Positions 34,217 through 43,923 of a stretch of 64,000 nt of DNA are shown piece after piece (positions within the stretch are counted from its first letter, which is position 1; every line of letters starts with the position of its first letter). Source of the stretch: an uncultured Bacteroidales bacterium (GTDB taxonomy: Bacteria > Bacteroidota > Bacteroidia > Bacteroidales > Bacteroidaceae); the NCBI GenBank assembly GCA_902774005.1, contig CACYGK010000001.1, forward strand, positions 1 through 64,000. The letters run 5' to 3'. The notes beneath the pieces were generated by a model. The model saw only the letters and a program-made list of their open reading frames with translations, searched no databases and was not told where the DNA came from. The position numbers were made by a program, and so were the translations under genes.

Positions 34217-35066
34217 TCTCCAGTCCATAAGTATACCCGTAAACCTTCTGCCCCGTCCTTGCGACGCGCACAAGGGTTCAATGGGACACGCCTTGCTCAT
34301 CTCGGGACAACGAGGAATGGCTGGAGCTGCAATACTGGCATCACGTGCATGTCTGCGTAGTGGAGTAGGGAAGTTGACTGTTGCCACCCCTTCCTACAAC
34401 ATACCGATACTTCAGGTATCCGTACCCGAAGCCATTATATCCCCATCGGGTGACAATGAAATAACTCAAATAATCCAGACAACACAGTTTCAGGCTGTTG
34501 CAATCGGTCCTGGACTTGGTACCGCCCCCGAAACTGCTGCAGCCGTACTTGCACAAATAAAAGAGTGTCATACTCCTATTGTCGTTGATGCCGATGCCAT
34601 CAATATTCTGGCGCAGTATCCTGATGCACTCCCTTTGTTGCCTGCCGACAGCATACTCACTCCACATATCGGAGAACTAACCCGGCTTATAGGTAATACT
34701 TCATCTGCCGACGAACGTCTGCGACTCACACTCGAACTATCTCAGAGATTACACATATATATAATTATAAAGGGAGCTGACAGCACCATCTGTTGTCCTG
34801 ATGGTACAACACGTGTTAATCATACCGGCAATCCAGGCATGGCTACGGCTGGTAGTGGCGATGTACTCACCGGTATCTTGCTCGGACTGCTTACTCGTGG
34901 CTATTCTCCTCTTGAAGCAGCACAATTAGGTGTCTATCTCCATGGACTTGCAGGTGATATTGCAGCTCAACATCTCGGAATGGAGAGCCTTATCGCTTCC
35001 GATATCGTCGACCACCTGCCGGCGGCATTTCTGAATATTCAAAACAATAAAACAGATATACAATGA
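34209..35066 (+). CDS. nnrD: ADP-dependent NAD(P)H-hydrate dehydratase, stand-alone
   Basis: 285 residues matching the C-terminal (YjeF_C, ribokinase-like) half of the NAD(P)H repair enzyme. It dehydrates damaged S-NADHX and S-NADPHX back to NADH and NADPH using ADP. Motifs: HKGSMGHALLISGQRGMAGAA (about 21-41), AIGPGLGT, VVDADAIN, LTPHIGEL, IIKGADS and the nucleotide-site NPGMATAGSGDVLTG (about 219-233). The N-terminal epimerase domain, usually fused in bacteria, is absent: the ATG at 34209 overlaps the end of the permease gene, leaving no room. The next gene starts in an ATGA overlap. Confidence 0.93.
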   Translation: MNNLQSISIPVNLLPRPCDAHKGSMGHALLISGQRGMAGAAILASRACLRSGVGKLTVATPSYNIPILQVSVPEAIISPSGDNEITQIIQTTQFQAVAIGPGLGTAPETAAAVLAQIKECHTPIVVDADAINILAQYPDALPLLPADSILTPHIGELTRLIGNTSSADERLRLTLELSQRLHIYIIIKGADSTICCPDGTTRVNHTGNPGMATAGSGDVLTGILLGLLTRGYSPLEAAQLGVYLHGLAGDIAAQHLGMESLIASDIVDHLPAAFLNIQNNKTDIQ

Positions 35067-36118
35067 AAAAATCAATCTTCACCCTTTTGTTACTTTCAAT
35101 GGTCAGTGGTCAATGGTCAGTGGTCAACGCTCAGGTCAGCGAATTCCGTCCGGGGATAGTTGCTGACGGTGTAAACTATGCACTTCCTCGCACAGGTGTT
35201 CGTGCCGATGTTACGGTTCGTAAAATAACCTATACTCCTGGTGAATTTGCCCGATATGCAGAGCGCTATCTACACATGAAGGATGTAAATCCCGAAGCAC
35301 AGACTTACTATGAAATTGACCGAATCAACATATACCAGTACGGCGAACCAGACACTCTCAAGTATTATACAGTGAAACTCAAGGACAAGACTGTTGCACC
35401 ACTCGTTCAACTTACCGATGCAGGACTAATGGTAGCAATCAACACAAATGTTCCTCTCAACACTCCTGAAGTACCGAAACCTACATCTACACACAACCAG
35501 TTGAACGGACACCAGTACTTTACATCTGAGATACTTGCTGCAGCATCCTCGTCAAAGATGGCAGAACTTGTTGCACAAGAAATAATGGACATACGTGAAA
35601 GCAAGAATTCGATTCGTCGCGGACAAGTTGAGTCAATGCCTAAGGACGGAGCATCAATGCGAATCGTACTTGGCGAATTAGACCAACAGGAGGCAGCCCT
35701 GCTTCAGCTCTTTACAGGATGGCGCGACACAACGACCACTACCGAGTCATACAGCATAATGCCCGATGGTGACATCCAGAAAGCAGTCTTCTTCCGATTC
35801 TCTACCAAACTCGGACTTCTCGATGACGATGATGTTGCAGGCATGCCATATTACATCAGTATTCGCGATCAGCATACCGTTCCACTGCCAACCGAAGCGG
35901 AACTGAAGAAACGTAAAATCAATGGTGTCGTTTATAATATGGCTAGTGTGGCAGATGTTAAGATATTCTCAGCCGAGGCTACCATCTACGACAAAGATCT
36001 ACCCTTCCCACAATTCGGTACCATCGACGTACTTGCGCCAACACTCTTTGGCAAGGACGCTACTACATCGGTTATCTTCAATCATGCCACAGGAACCATC
36101 CAACAGATTAACAAGTAA
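35063..36118 (+). CDS. DUF4831-family secreted protein
   Basis: 351 residues resembling DUF4831, a Bacteroidales family of unknown function. It has a signal peptide (KKSIFTLLLLSMVSGQWSVVNAQ) whose second half is encoded by heptamers at 35096-35130. The conserved body begins GVNYALPRTGVRADVTVRK and TYTPGEFARYAERYL (about 60-74), then an acidic region rich in TTTT and DDDD, and ends FNHATGTIQQINK. It is translationally coupled to nnrD. The protein is probably periplasmic or outer-membrane associated; no catalytic motif is apparent. Confidence 0.8.
   Translation: MKKSIFTLLLLSMVSGQWSVVNAQVSEFRPGIVADGVNYALPRTGVRADVTVRKITYTPGEFARYAERYLHMKDVNPEAQTYYEIDRINIYQYGEPDTLKYYTVKLKDKTVAPLVQLTDAGLMVAINTNVPLNTPEVPKPTSTHNQLNGHQYFTSEILAAASSSKMAELVAQEIMDIRESKNSIRRGQVESMPKDGASMRIVLGELDQQEAALLQLFTGWRDTTTTTESYSIMPDGDIQKAVFFRFSTKLGLLDDDDVAGMPYYISIRDQHTVPLPTEAELKKRKINGVVYNMASVADVKIFSAEATIYDKDLPFPQFGTIDVLAPTLFGKDATTSVIFNHATGTIQQINK
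35096..35130 (+). repeat. Heptamer tract encoding part of a signal peptide
   Basis: Units TCAATGG, TCAGTGG, TCAATGG, TCAGTGG, TCAACGC code for the SMVSGQWSVVNA end of the DUF4831 signal peptide, up to the predicted cleavage site. Confidence 0.8.
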
Positions 36119-36124
36119 ACCATT

Positions 36125-37228
36125 ATGAATTATTCATTAAAAAATAACCAGATAGGAACCTTATGCCGTTACTCCGTGTTATGTCCTGAGGGGGGCATGG
36201 CAGAAGTACATGTGATGATCGAAGTTGAGGGTAGGGAAGAAACATTTTCTGAGCAATACAGCCGACTGCAAGATGCGGTATTCGAATTGGAATCTCAGTC
36301 TGTGATGAAAGGTATGCAACTTGTGATGCGCCGTTTCTTTCTTTCCGATGCAATCAACCAGACGGCAATAGTTGACGACCACCGTCCCTGCACTACATCT
36401 TATATAGGTCAGTCACCACTTGACGGTAGTAAGATTGCAGCATGGTACTATTATGTGGGACCTCAGGCTGAAGTTAAATATATGGTAGGTTCCACCATCG
36501 TAAGTTATCGAGACCGTCGATACGTGTGGACTCGTGGTCAGCTTTGGTCTTCTGAAACATCCTACGAACAGTCTCGCAACCTTATCTCCGACTATGAGAC
36601 CCTCTTGACTACCTTTGGTGCTACAATGGAGCGAAACTGTATTCGTACATGGTTTTTCGTAAAAGATGTTGATACCCAGTATCGTGGACTCGTTCGTGCT
36701 CGCCGTGAGTTGTTCGAACAGATGGGAATGAACCCTCAGACTCATTACATTGCTTCCACTGGCATAGGTGGTTGTCCTGCAGAACCTTCATCTCTCGTCC
36801 AAATGGATTGCTACGCGATAATTCCCAAACCGCAGATGCGTTACCTCTATGCTCCGACCCACCTAAACCGTACCTACGAATATGGAGTTACATTCGAGCG
36901 TGGTGTAGCTCTAGATCTCGACGACCATCGCGTATGTTACATATCAGGTACTGCTTCCATTGACAATAAGGGACAGGTTGTCCACGTTGGTGATGTAAGG
37001 GCACAGACCCACCGCATGTGGGAAAACGTTGAAGCTCTCCTTAATGAAGGCAACATGACCTACGATGATGTTATTCAGATGATAGTCTATCTTCGCGATC
37101 CTGCCGATTATGCTTTGGTAAAGCGTCTATATGACGAACGCTTCCCCGACACACCCCGAGTTATCACCCTCGCTCCGGTTTGTCGTCCCACTTGGCTGAT
37201 CGAGATGGAAGTAATAGCAGAAAAATAG
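36125..37228 (+). CDS. Rid/YjgF-family protein with long N-terminal extension (chorismatase-like architecture)
   Basis: 367 residues. The C-terminal part (about 225-365) has Rid/YjgF-like sequence: YISGTASIDNKGQVVHVGDVRAQTHRMWENVEALL, GNMTYDDVIQMIVYLRDPADYALVKRLYDERFP and PTWLIEMEVIA. The N-terminal ~220 residues form a second, more divergent domain with RTWFFVKDVDTQYRGL, which recalls chorismatase (FkbO/Hyg5-type) proteins that combine two such folds. Rid proteins deaminate reactive imines; chorismatases hydrolyse chorismate. Which applies is undetermined. No signal peptide. It follows the DUF4831 gene after six bases. Confidence 0.75.
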   Translation: MNYSLKNNQIGTLCRYSVLCPEGGMAEVHVMIEVEGREETFSEQYSRLQDAVFELESQSVMKGMQLVMRRFFLSDAINQTAIVDDHRPCTTSYIGQSPLDGSKIAAWYYYVGPQAEVKYMVGSTIVSYRDRRYVWTRGQLWSSETSYEQSRNLISDYETLLTTFGATMERNCIRTWFFVKDVDTQYRGLVRARRELFEQMGMNPQTHYIASTGIGGCPAEPSSLVQMDCYAIIPKPQMRYLYAPTHLNRTYEYGVTFERGVALDLDDHRVCYISGTASIDNKGQVVHVGDVRAQTHRMWENVEALLNEGNMTYDDVIQMIVYLRDPADYALVKRLYDERFPDTPRVITLAPVCRPTWLIEMEVIAEK

Positions 37229-37237
37229 AAGATTTTT

Positions 37238-37447
37238 ATGGCCAGCGACGAAGAAATAAGATACGCCATAATGAATGGCATCTCCTTCTCAGGAGCAAAA
37301 CGCGAAAAACGGGAAGACCCCAACAAGGTCAAGACTAAGGCACGCGGAAAGCAATACCACACCGGAGCCCATGGTTCGGGTGCTGCCAAGCATAAAGCCG
37401 AAATTCGTCAGAATGTAAAGAAACGTGCTTCCCAACGCAAAAAATAA
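37238..37447 (+). CDS. Small basic protein, unknown function
   Basis: 69 residues, strongly basic (about a quarter Lys/Arg), with little hydrophobic content: MASDEEIRYAIMNGISFSG, then KREKREDPNKVKTKARGK, YHTGAHGSGAAKHKAE and the tail RASQRKK. It has no membrane segment or signal peptide. It starts nine bases after the Rid-like gene on the same strand with no competing frame, supporting a real gene. Composition suggests a nucleic-acid or ribosome-associated protein; I do not recognise the family. Confidence 0.6.
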   Translation: MASDEEIRYAIMNGISFSGAKREKREDPNKVKTKARGKQYHTGAHGSGAAKHKAEIRQNVKKRASQRKK

Positions 37448-37456
37448 TATAAATAG

Positions 37457-38302
37457 ATGTGTAAGCATTTTTATCATATACCGCTCGTTGCGGTCTTATC
37501 GGTTTTGATGCTATCGTGTGGCGGCAGAAAGCAGATAGTGGATGTCGATGATTTGTATCGGAGAGATTCACTTGAGTCAGCACAGGATAGTCTTCAGTTG
37601 TTTGAAAATGAAGAAGAACCTCCGGTAGCTGTAGACGGACTGTTTGACGATTTTTTCTTCACGTTTGTGACGAATCAGGGATTTCAGATACAACGCATTC
37701 ATTTTCCTCTGCCATGTACGGATGGAGAGACGGCTCGTACTGTAAGCAAAGAGGATTGGGACGATTTCAACCGTTTTATCTATCAGGAACATTTCATGGT
37801 GGTGTTCGAAGATGATGACGATATTGAGGTGAAGAATGATACGTCGGTAAGCAGGGTTTCGGTAGAGTGGATTGACCTGAATGATGATTCTGCTAATGTA
37901 TATACATTCCGGAAGGAAAAATCGATGTGGATGCTTTCTACGGTAAACAAAACAGATGTAAAAGAATTGCCGAATGGTGAGTTTCTCGATTTTTTCTGCC
38001 GTTTCGTATGCGATTCGGTGTTTCAGGCTCATTCCATTGATAATCCGTTGAGAGTTATCACATCTGAGGATACGGAGGAGGAAAGCGTGTTGAAATCGAA
38101 ACATGATGCTTCTGACTGGACATGGCTGAAACAGGATTATCCGTTGCCGAAAGGTGTGCTGATGAATATCGATTACGGACAACCTTCGAGTGGTGTGAGA
38201 TTGAAACAGGTGCTGTTGCAGAGTCTTAACGACAATATGTTCTTTAAGTTTAAGTTTCATAAGTACCGACAGGACTGGAAACTTATAGAGATTGAAAACT
38301 AG
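37457..38302 (+). CDS. DUF4348-type lipoprotein
   Basis: 281 residues. The signal sequence ends in [12 protein letters not shown], a good lipobox with Cys21. An acidic linker precedes the conserved body [29 protein letters not shown] (about 58-86), typical of DUF4348, a Bacteroidales secreted family of unknown function. The C-terminal half is beta-rich ([11 protein letters not shown]). It sits between the small basic protein and murB, all in one direction with gaps of ten bases or fewer. Its position beside cell-wall genes is suggestive only. Confidence 0.8.
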   Translation: MCKHFYHIPLVAVLSVLMLSCGGRKQIVDVDDLYRRDSLESAQDSLQLFENEEEPPVAVDGLFDDFFFTFVTNQGFQIQRIHFPLPCTDGETARTVSKEDWDDFNRFIYQEHFMVVFEDDDDIEVKNDTSVSRVSVEWIDLNDDSANVYTFRKEKSMWMLSTVNKTDVKELPNGEFLDFFCRFVCDSVFQAHSIDNPLRVITSEDTEEESVLKSKHDASDWTWLKQDYPLPKGVLMNIDYGQPSSGVRLKQVLLQSLNDNMFFKFKFHKYRQDWKLIEIEN

Positions 38303-38307
38303 AAGTT

Positions 38308-39312
38308 ATGATACATAATGATTATTCGTTGCTGGGACATAATACATTTGGAATGGATGTGAAGGCGACGAAGTTTCTGGAATATAATTCGGTAGCAGAA
38401 CTGCAGGAGATGATCCGACAGGGTATGATTACTGAGCCGTGTCTACATATTGGCTGCGGAAGCAACATATTGTTTACGAAGGATTTCGACGGAACCATAG
38501 TACATAGTAGGATTACAGGTATAGAGATTGTAACCGAGAATGAAGATTTTGTTGATGTTGAAGTCGGAGGTGGTCTTGTCTGGGACGATTTTGTAAATAT
38601 TACGGTGGAAAATGGATGGTACGGAGCGGAGAATCTCTCGTTGATACCAGGTGAAGTCGGAGCATCGGCTGTACAGAATATTGGTGCATACGGTGTTGAG
38701 GTTAAAGATCTTATAACTGAAGTAGAAGGCGTTGATATGAAGAGTGGTGAAATAAGGTTATTCAGCAATGTTGATTGCGACTATGCATATCGTCATAGTA
38801 TTTTCAAAACAGATCTGAAAGGACGTTATGCCATAACTCATGTAACCTACAGACTTTGTAAAGAGTTTGTTCCCCATCTTGATTACGGAAACATACGTGC
38901 AGCTTTGCCTGTGGATAACCCTGAACTTACGGCTGCAGATGTGCGTAAGGCTATAATTGATATCCGCAATGCCAAGCTACCCGACCCGAAGGTGACTGGC
39001 AATGCTGGTTCGTTCTTTATGAACCCGATAGTGAGTACGGAGAAGTTTGAAGAACTGCTGACACTCTACCCCTCAATGCCACATTACGAAGCAAAGGGTG
39101 GGGCGAAAATACCTGCAGGATGGCTCATAGAGCAATGCGGACTGAAAGGAATGGTTCAGGGTAATGTCGGAGTACATAAAAATCAGGCCCTTGTACTTGT
39201 GAACAACGGAGGAGCAAAGCCGGAGGAGATTGTGGCATTATCGGAATATGTAAGAAGAAAAGTGAAGGAGAAGTTCGGAATAGACATTAAACCTGAAGTG
39301 AATTTCGTATGA
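38308..39312 (+). CDS. murB: UDP-N-acetylmuramate dehydrogenase MurB
   Basis: 334 residues. MurB reduces UDP-GlcNAc-enolpyruvate to UDP-MurNAc with NADPH and FAD, an early cytosolic step of peptidoglycan synthesis. Visible are the FAD-binding [12 protein letters not shown] start, [16 protein letters not shown] (about 46-61), [18 protein letters not shown] (about 115-132), the type I loop [24 protein letters not shown] with the catalytic Ser (near 234), and the C-terminal [14 protein letters not shown]. The ATG has no overlap with the lipoprotein gene; its stop overlaps the next gene in an ATGA. Confidence 0.96.
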   Translation: MIHNDYSLLGHNTFGMDVKATKFLEYNSVAELQEMIRQGMITEPCLHIGCGSNILFTKDFDGTIVHSRITGIEIVTENEDFVDVEVGGGLVWDDFVNITVENGWYGAENLSLIPGEVGASAVQNIGAYGVEVKDLITEVEGVDMKSGEIRLFSNVDCDYAYRHSIFKTDLKGRYAITHVTYRLCKEFVPHLDYGNIRAALPVDNPELTAADVRKAIIDIRNAKLPDPKVTGNAGSFFMNPIVSTEKFEELLTLYPSMPHYEAKGGAKIPAGWLIEQCGLKGMVQGNVGVHKNQALVLVNNGGAKPEEIVALSEYVRRKVKEKFGIDIKPEVNFV

Positions 39313-40085
39313 ACGTAACGATACTCGGAACAGGAACGTCGTGTGGAGTTCCGCAGATTGGTTGCCAGTGCGAAGTGTGTACATCTGACGACCCTCATGA
39401 CAAACGTCTGCGCTGTTCGGCTCTGGTTGAGACGAAAGGAAAACGCATTCTTATTGACTGTGGTCCGGATTTTCGTCAGCAGATGCTCAGCATCGATTTC
39501 AAACCATTGGATGCCATCTTCATAACTCATGAACATTACGACCATGTGGGAGGAATAGACGACCTGCGTCCTTACAGTGTTTTCGGTGAAGTGAATCTAT
39601 ATGCCGAACCGTACTGTGCTCAGCATCTGAAAGAGAGACTTCCATATTGTTTTATTCCGAAAGATAAACGCTATCCGGGTGTTCCTGCTTTGAATATGTA
39701 CGAAATTGTACCTCATGAACCCGTAATAGTGGGTGAGAATCCTGGCGTCGAAGTGATGCCGATAAGGGTTATACATGGCAGATTGCCGATATTGGGATTC
39801 CGCATCGGACGACTGGCATATATCACCGATATGAAGACTATACCCGAAGAGGAGTTCGAATATCTGAAGGACATAGACACATTGATAGTTAACGGATTGC
39901 GCCATTACTCTCATCCTACTCATCAAACTATAGAAGAGGCTGCTGCTTTCTCAGAGACTCTTGGAGTCAGAGAGACTTATCTGATACACATGAGTCACCA
40001 TATCTTGCGTCACGAAGAAGAAGAAAAAAATATGCCACCACACGTACATATGGCGTATGATGGCATGAAACTGACTGTAAAATAA
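39309..40085 (+). CDS. PhnP-like metallo-beta-lactamase-fold hydrolase
   Basis: 258 residues. Metal-binding motif [10 protein letters not shown] (about 74-83) plus later His and Asp residues ([28 protein letters not shown]). An extra C-x-C-x-x-C zinc site near the N-terminus (GCQCEVC, about 18-24) marks the PhnP subgroup, phosphodiesterases acting on cyclic sugar phosphates. Bacteroidales carry this gene outside phosphonate operons, so the natural substrate is unclear. It is coupled to murB and ends only four bases from the convergent kduI stop codon. Confidence 0.88.
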   Translation: MNVTILGTGTSCGVPQIGCQCEVCTSDDPHDKRLRCSALVETKGKRILIDCGPDFRQQMLSIDFKPLDAIFITHEHYDHVGGIDDLRPYSVFGEVNLYAEPYCAQHLKERLPYCFIPKDKRYPGVPALNMYEIVPHEPVIVGENPGVEVMPIRVIHGRLPILGFRIGRLAYITDMKTIPEEEFEYLKDIDTLIVNGLRHYSHPTHQTIEEAAAFSETLGVRETYLIHMSHHILRHEEEEKNMPPHVHMAYDGMKLTVK

Positions 40086-40089
40086 ATGC

Positions 40090-41091
40090 TTATCTTATGT
40101 CGATGACAGGAATTTCGTCCTTGTCGTTGTAATAGAGGTTTTCACCTGCCATACCCCAGATGAAAGTATAATAGTAGGTACCTGCAGCTGCGTGCATAGA
40201 CCACTCAGGCGACATGATAGCCTGTTCGTTGTGGAGCCATACATTACGGCTTTCCTGTGGCTGTCCCATCACGTGTGAAATAGTCTGTCCATCAGGCAGG
40301 TTGAAATAGTAGTATGCTTCGATACGGCGACCGTGAGTATGAGGTGGCATAGTGTTCCATACTGCACCCGGATTGAGTTGTGTGAGTCCGAGCTGAAGTT
40401 GACATGGCCCTTCCTCGAGTACGTCGTTTACGATAAGCTTATAGACTGTACGGTTGTTAGCCTCTTCTACCGAACCTACAGGTCCCCATACAGCAGCTTT
40501 GAGCGAACCCTTACGGCCGTCGAGTGTAATCCATTGAGTCTTGTAGTGCTGATGAGCTGTTGCACTGTTTAGATAGAACTTAGCAGGATTCTTTGCATCC
40601 TTCGAACGGAACTGAACAGACTTGTTTATGTCCTTGTCCTTTCCGATATGTCCACGACCGATGTAGAGAGCCTCCTTTGGTGAGAGAGCATATTCCTTAC
40701 CGTCAACAATCACTACTCCGTCACCTGTTCCACAATTTACGACACCTAGTTCGCGGTTATACATGAAGTACTTCTCCTTGATGTTCTTATCCACGTCGAG
40801 ACCCAGTTCCCAGAAATTTTCCAGTGTGAGGGTAGTAGCTACAGGCATTGCACCACCGAAGATAAAGCGGTCATAATGCGAGTAGGTGAGGAGGATAGAG
40901 TCTGGAGACATTACTTTTTCCATAACGAAACGCTCACGGAGCATCTTTGTGTCGTAATGCTTTACATCTTCCGGATGGCATGCGGTTTGGAACTTAACGT
41001 GCTGACGACCTACGAAGCGGTCTGCTTCCTGTGCATTTGCAGCAGAAAACGAGAGGGCTATCAGCCCTGCAATTGCAAGAAATTTCTTCAT
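40090..41091 (-). CDS. kduI: 5-keto-4-deoxyuronate isomerase KduI with a predicted signal peptide
   Basis: 333 residues from the ATG at 41091. The core matches KduI, which converts 4-deoxy-5-ketouronate from pectin, heparinoid or alginate breakdown to the next keto sugar. The zinc ligands are present: HTHGRR with the following Glu ([10 protein letters not shown]), and the late His in [10 protein letters not shown], with FIWGMAGEN near the end. Unlike the ~280-residue cytosolic enzyme, it begins with a standard signal peptide ([19 protein letters not shown], then QEAD), which predicts a periplasmic enzyme. An alternative ATG at 41124 would add 11 residues and keep the signal. It starts just after the stop of the EIIC-like permease gene. 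Confidence 0.9.
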   Translation of the reverse strand: MKKFLAIAGLIALSFSAANAQEADRFVGRQHVKFQTACHPEDVKHYDTKMLRERFVMEKVMSPDSILLTYSHYDRFIFGGAMPVATTLTLENFWELGLDVDKNIKEKYFMYNRELGVVNCGTGDGVVIVDGKEYALSPKEALYIGRGHIGKDKDINKSVQFRSKDAKNPAKFYLNSATAHQHYKTQWITLDGRKGSLKAAVWGPVGSVEEANNRTVYKLIVNDVLEEGPCQLQLGLTQLNPGAVWNTMPPHTHGRRIEAYYYFNLPDGQTISHVMGQPQESRNVWLHNEQAIMSPEWSMHAAAGTYYYTFIWGMAGENLYYNDKDEIPVIDIR

Positions 41092-41092
41092 A

Positions 41093-42472
41093 TTATTTGT
41101 TGTTTTGGTTATTTGTTTTTTCATCTTTGATGATTCGGCTACGGTTCCACATCATCATACCCAGAGTGATAAGTGTGAGAATACCCATGCCGATCCATTG
41201 CAGATACTTCACACAAGCATAGATTATATAACCGAAGAGCGAAGATGCGAAGTCGAGTGCTCCACCTTCGAATCCGTCTGGAATATGAGCTGCCGAAGCA
41301 GTTGGGTCTGCCTTATATACCTCACTTGCTGCCAGGGTGAATGCTGATGCCATATCTGTAACGAAGTAAAGTCCTACAATCAGGGCTACAAGTCCGATAA
41401 TCAGACTCTTCACCACATTACCCTTTGTGTATGGCAGAATCAATGGGAAGAGGTAGAACATACCAGCCAGTGATGCCAGTGGTAAGAACTGATTTCCCGG
41501 AAGGAATACAGCCAGAGCAAGGATAACAGGAATGAGGATGACCGAACAGACGAGGGTAGTGGGATGTCCGATGACGAGAGCTGGAGACATACCTATAAAA
41601 ACCTTCATACCACCGAATCGTTTCTTTGCCACCTCCTGAGTCTTCTCAGCAATAGGCTTCAGACCGTCGATAAAGAGTGATGTAATACGTGGAATCAGTT
41701 CCATGACGGCACCCATTGTGACACCGAGGAAGAGTACTTTCTTGATGTCGAGTTGTGCTCCCCAACCGATGAGCGCACCCACGATGACACCCAATACGAG
41801 TGGTTCACCGAGTACACCGAATTTTTTCTTAAGTCCCTCAGCATCGATGTCCAGACGTGAGAATCCGGGAATCTTGTCCAGTAACCAGTTGATGGCTACT
41901 GCAAATACCGTAAAACTCTGACAGAACGGCTGTGGAATACTGATACCCTGCAAGTCATAGTGTTTCTGAAATCGTTCTGCTGTGAGGTCAGCCATCACAA
42001 GTGTGACGATGTAACATACGATAGCTGCGAAGTAACCCCAAAGCAGACTACCGTCCATTACAAAGTAAGCAACGGCTCCGATAAAGGCGAAATGCCAGTA
42101 GTTCCACAGGTCGATATTGACCGTACGTGTGCACTTCGTGAAAAGCAGCAGAAGGTTGACACCCAGACAGATAGGAATGATAAGTGCTCCTACAGCCGTA
42201 CCGTAAGCTACAGCTGCTGCAGCAGGCCATCCCATGTCGAACACTTTGAGCTGAAGGTCGTAGAGTTGCGAGATAGCCTTAAGAGGCATGTCGAAGTTAG
42301 TAGTCAGCAATGCGGTTACAATGCCCAAACCTACAAATCCCACACCTACGTAAAGTCCGCTTCTGAGGGCTTTGCCGAACTTCATGCCGATACACAGTCC
42401 GATGATGGTGAAGAGAATAGGCATCATTACTGATGCTCCGAGACTGATGATGTACGCGAATACTTGTTTCAT
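41093..42472 (-). CDS. Galactitol-type PTS EIIC permease, without EIIA/EIIB
   Basis: 459 residues, about eleven hydrophobic segments, matching the membrane subunit EIIC of the galactitol (Gat) phosphotransferase family: [21 protein letters not shown] at the start, [14 protein letters not shown], and [17 protein letters not shown] near 225. No EIIA, EIIB, HPr or EI gene is nearby, and Bacteroidetes generally lack a sugar PTS, so it may work as a carrier without phosphorylation. Next to an exported KduI, a role in moving unsaturated-uronate products is a reasonable inference. A TACTTTTG promoter box lies 78 bases upstream. Confidence 0.85.
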   Translation of the reverse strand: MKQVFAYIISLGASVMMPILFTIIGLCIGMKFGKALRSGLYVGVGFVGLGIVTALLTTNFDMPLKAISQLYDLQLKVFDMGWPAAAAVAYGTAVGALIIPICLGVNLLLLFTKCTRTVNIDLWNYWHFAFIGAVAYFVMDGSLLWGYFAAIVCYIVTLVMADLTAERFQKHYDLQGISIPQPFCQSFTVFAVAINWLLDKIPGFSRLDIDAEGLKKKFGVLGEPLVLGVIVGALIGWGAQLDIKKVLFLGVTMGAVMELIPRITSLFIDGLKPIAEKTQEVAKKRFGGMKVFIGMSPALVIGHPTTLVCSVILIPVILALAVFLPGNQFLPLASLAGMFYLFPLILPYTKGNVVKSLIIGLVALIVGLYFVTDMASAFTLAASEVYKADPTASAAHIPDGFEGGALDFASSLFGYIIYACVKYLQWIGMGILTLITLGMMMWNRSRIIKDEKTNNQNNK

Positions 42473-42550
42473 ATGGTTTTATGTATTTTAGAGTTTAAAA
42501 GTTCAATGGTTTGTACATGGTAAAATGTAAAATTCTTCACATATTGGTTG

Positions 42551-42558
42551 CAAAAGTA
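42551..42558 (-). promoter_or_regulatory. Candidate -7 box for the EIIC-kduI operon
   Basis: Minus-strand TACTTTTG fits TAnnTTTG, 78 bases before the EIIC start. No TTTG is seen at -33. Confidence 0.5.
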
Positions 42559-42643
42559 AATATATTAAATGGAAAAAGAATAATCAATACAGAAAAAAGG
42601 GAAAGTTTTTCATATTTTTCTTCTCTATTCTGATTAAAAGACG

Positions 42644-42651
42644 TAATTTTG
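42644..42651 (+). promoter_or_regulatory. Candidate -7 box for the TPR-ribH-tamB run
   Basis: Plus-strand TAATTTTG fits TAnnTTTG, 39 bases before the ATG at 42691. Confidence 0.5.
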
Positions 42652-42690
42652 CACGCTTAAAATGTGAATCAACAAAATTATTTCAATAAA

Positions 42691-43371
42691 ATGGCAAAGA
42701 AAACAACTCCTAAGAAAGAAGAAGCTATTGCACTCGACGTGCAGCTTACGAAGACCGAGGCCTTCATTGAGAAGAACCTCAAGAAAATCCTTATTGCAAT
42801 CGTTGCTGTGGTAGTTGTAGTTGTGGCTTATTTCGCTTATGACAACTACATGTCAAACAAAAATGCCGACGCACAGAAGGCAATTGCGGCAAGTCAGGAC
42901 GCATTTGCACAGCAGCAGTATGAGAAGGCTCTTAACGGTGACGGCGCACTGAGCATCGGTTTCCTTCGTGTTATCGACGAGTACAGCGGCACAAAGACTG
43001 CAAACCTGGCAAAACTGTATGCAGCTATCTGTTATGCTAATATTGACAAGTACGATGAGGCAATCAGCATGTTCGAGGATTTTAGTCAGAAGGGCGACCA
43101 GATGATTTCTCCTGCTTCCCTGGCTGCACTTGGCAACTGTTACATTCAGAAAGATCAGACTGAAAAGGGAATCGAGCTCCTGCTCAAGGCTGCAAAAGAG
43201 GCTGACAACGATGCTCTCTCTCCAGTATTCATACTTCAGGCAGCAAGAGTATATGAGGCTGAAGGTCAGAATGATAAGGCTCTTGAACTCTATAAGGAGA
43301 TTAAGGAGAAATATTACCTTAGCCCCATATCTCAGGACATAGATAAGTATATCGAAAAAGTTTCAAAATAA
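42691..43371 (+). CDS. Membrane-anchored TPR protein (YfgM-like)
   Basis: 226 residues. A Lys-rich N-terminus precedes one transmembrane helix (KKILIAIVAVVVVVVAYFAY, about 31-50), which anchors a periplasmic TPR domain (about 75-220; ANLAKLYAAICYANIDKYDEAISMFEDF, NCYIQKDQTEKGIELL, ARVYEAEGQNDKALELYKEI). The topology resembles YfgM, an ancillary factor of the Sec translocon and periplasmic chaperones. ATG 42691 is chosen over an in-frame GTG at 42664 as it gives a compact basic N-terminus. It is followed closely by ribH, an order common in this phylum. Confidence 0.85.
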   Translation: MAKKTTPKKEEAIALDVQLTKTEAFIEKNLKKILIAIVAVVVVVVAYFAYDNYMSNKNADAQKAIAASQDAFAQQQYEKALNGDGALSIGFLRVIDEYSGTKTANLAKLYAAICYANIDKYDEAISMFEDFSQKGDQMISPASLAALGNCYIQKDQTEKGIELLLKAAKEADNDALSPVFILQAARVYEAEGQNDKALELYKEIKEKYYLSPISQDIDKYIEKVSK

Positions 43372-43383
43372 AATATTTTGATT

Positions 43384-43872
43384 ATGGCTACGAAATACCA
43401 TAATCTCTCTGACTACGATGCCAACTCAGTTCCTTCGGGCGAGGGAATGAAGGTGGGCATCGTTGTCAGTGAATGGAACAGCGAAATAACGAGTGCACTC
43501 CTCAATGGTGCACTGAAGACGCTTACCGACAACGGCGTAAGTGAGGATGACATAAAGGTCATGACTGTACCAGGCAGTTTCGAACTCATTTACGGTGCCC
43601 GGCAGATGACGAAGTTGTCACTCGATGCTATCATTGCCATCGGTTGTGTGATAAGAGGCGACACTCCTCACTTCGACTATATCTGTGAGGGTACAACCGC
43701 AGGGCTCTCCCGACTGAATGCTACTCAGGATATTCCGGTCATCTATGGGCTGATTACTACTAACGACATGCAGCAGGCTAAGGACCGCTGCGGAGGCAAG
43801 TTGGGAAACAAAGGCGACGAATGCGCTGTGACAGCTATTAAGATGGCTGATTTCAGACGACGAATAAAATAA
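43384..43872 (+). CDS. ribH: 6,7-dimethyl-8-ribityllumazine synthase
   Basis: 162 residues. Lumazine synthase condenses 5-amino-6-ribitylaminouracil with dihydroxybutanone phosphate in riboflavin synthesis, usually as a 60-mer. Motifs: [29 protein letters not shown] (about 58-73), [20 protein letters not shown] (catalytic His near 92) and [17 protein letters not shown] with a basic phosphate site. The frame opens at a TTG two codons earlier; the ATG at 43384 is preferred. No other rib genes are here. tamB begins about 50 bases downstream. Confidence 0.96.
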   Translation: MATKYHNLSDYDANSVPSGEGMKVGIVVSEWNSEITSALLNGALKTLTDNGVSEDDIKVMTVPGSFELIYGARQMTKLSLDAIIAIGCVIRGDTPHFDYICEGTTAGLSRLNATQDIPVIYGLITTNDMQQAKDRCGGKLGNKGDECAVTAIKMADFRRRIK

Positions 43873-43923
43873 TACCTCCATACACCTATCAGGCGTTTTG
43901 AAAGAATATTACGAGGGGTTATA

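Noticed and set aside
41093..42472. A complete sugar phosphotransferase system
   Set aside because: Only the EIIC membrane subunit is present; no EIIA, EIIB, HPr or enzyme I gene can be found in the window.
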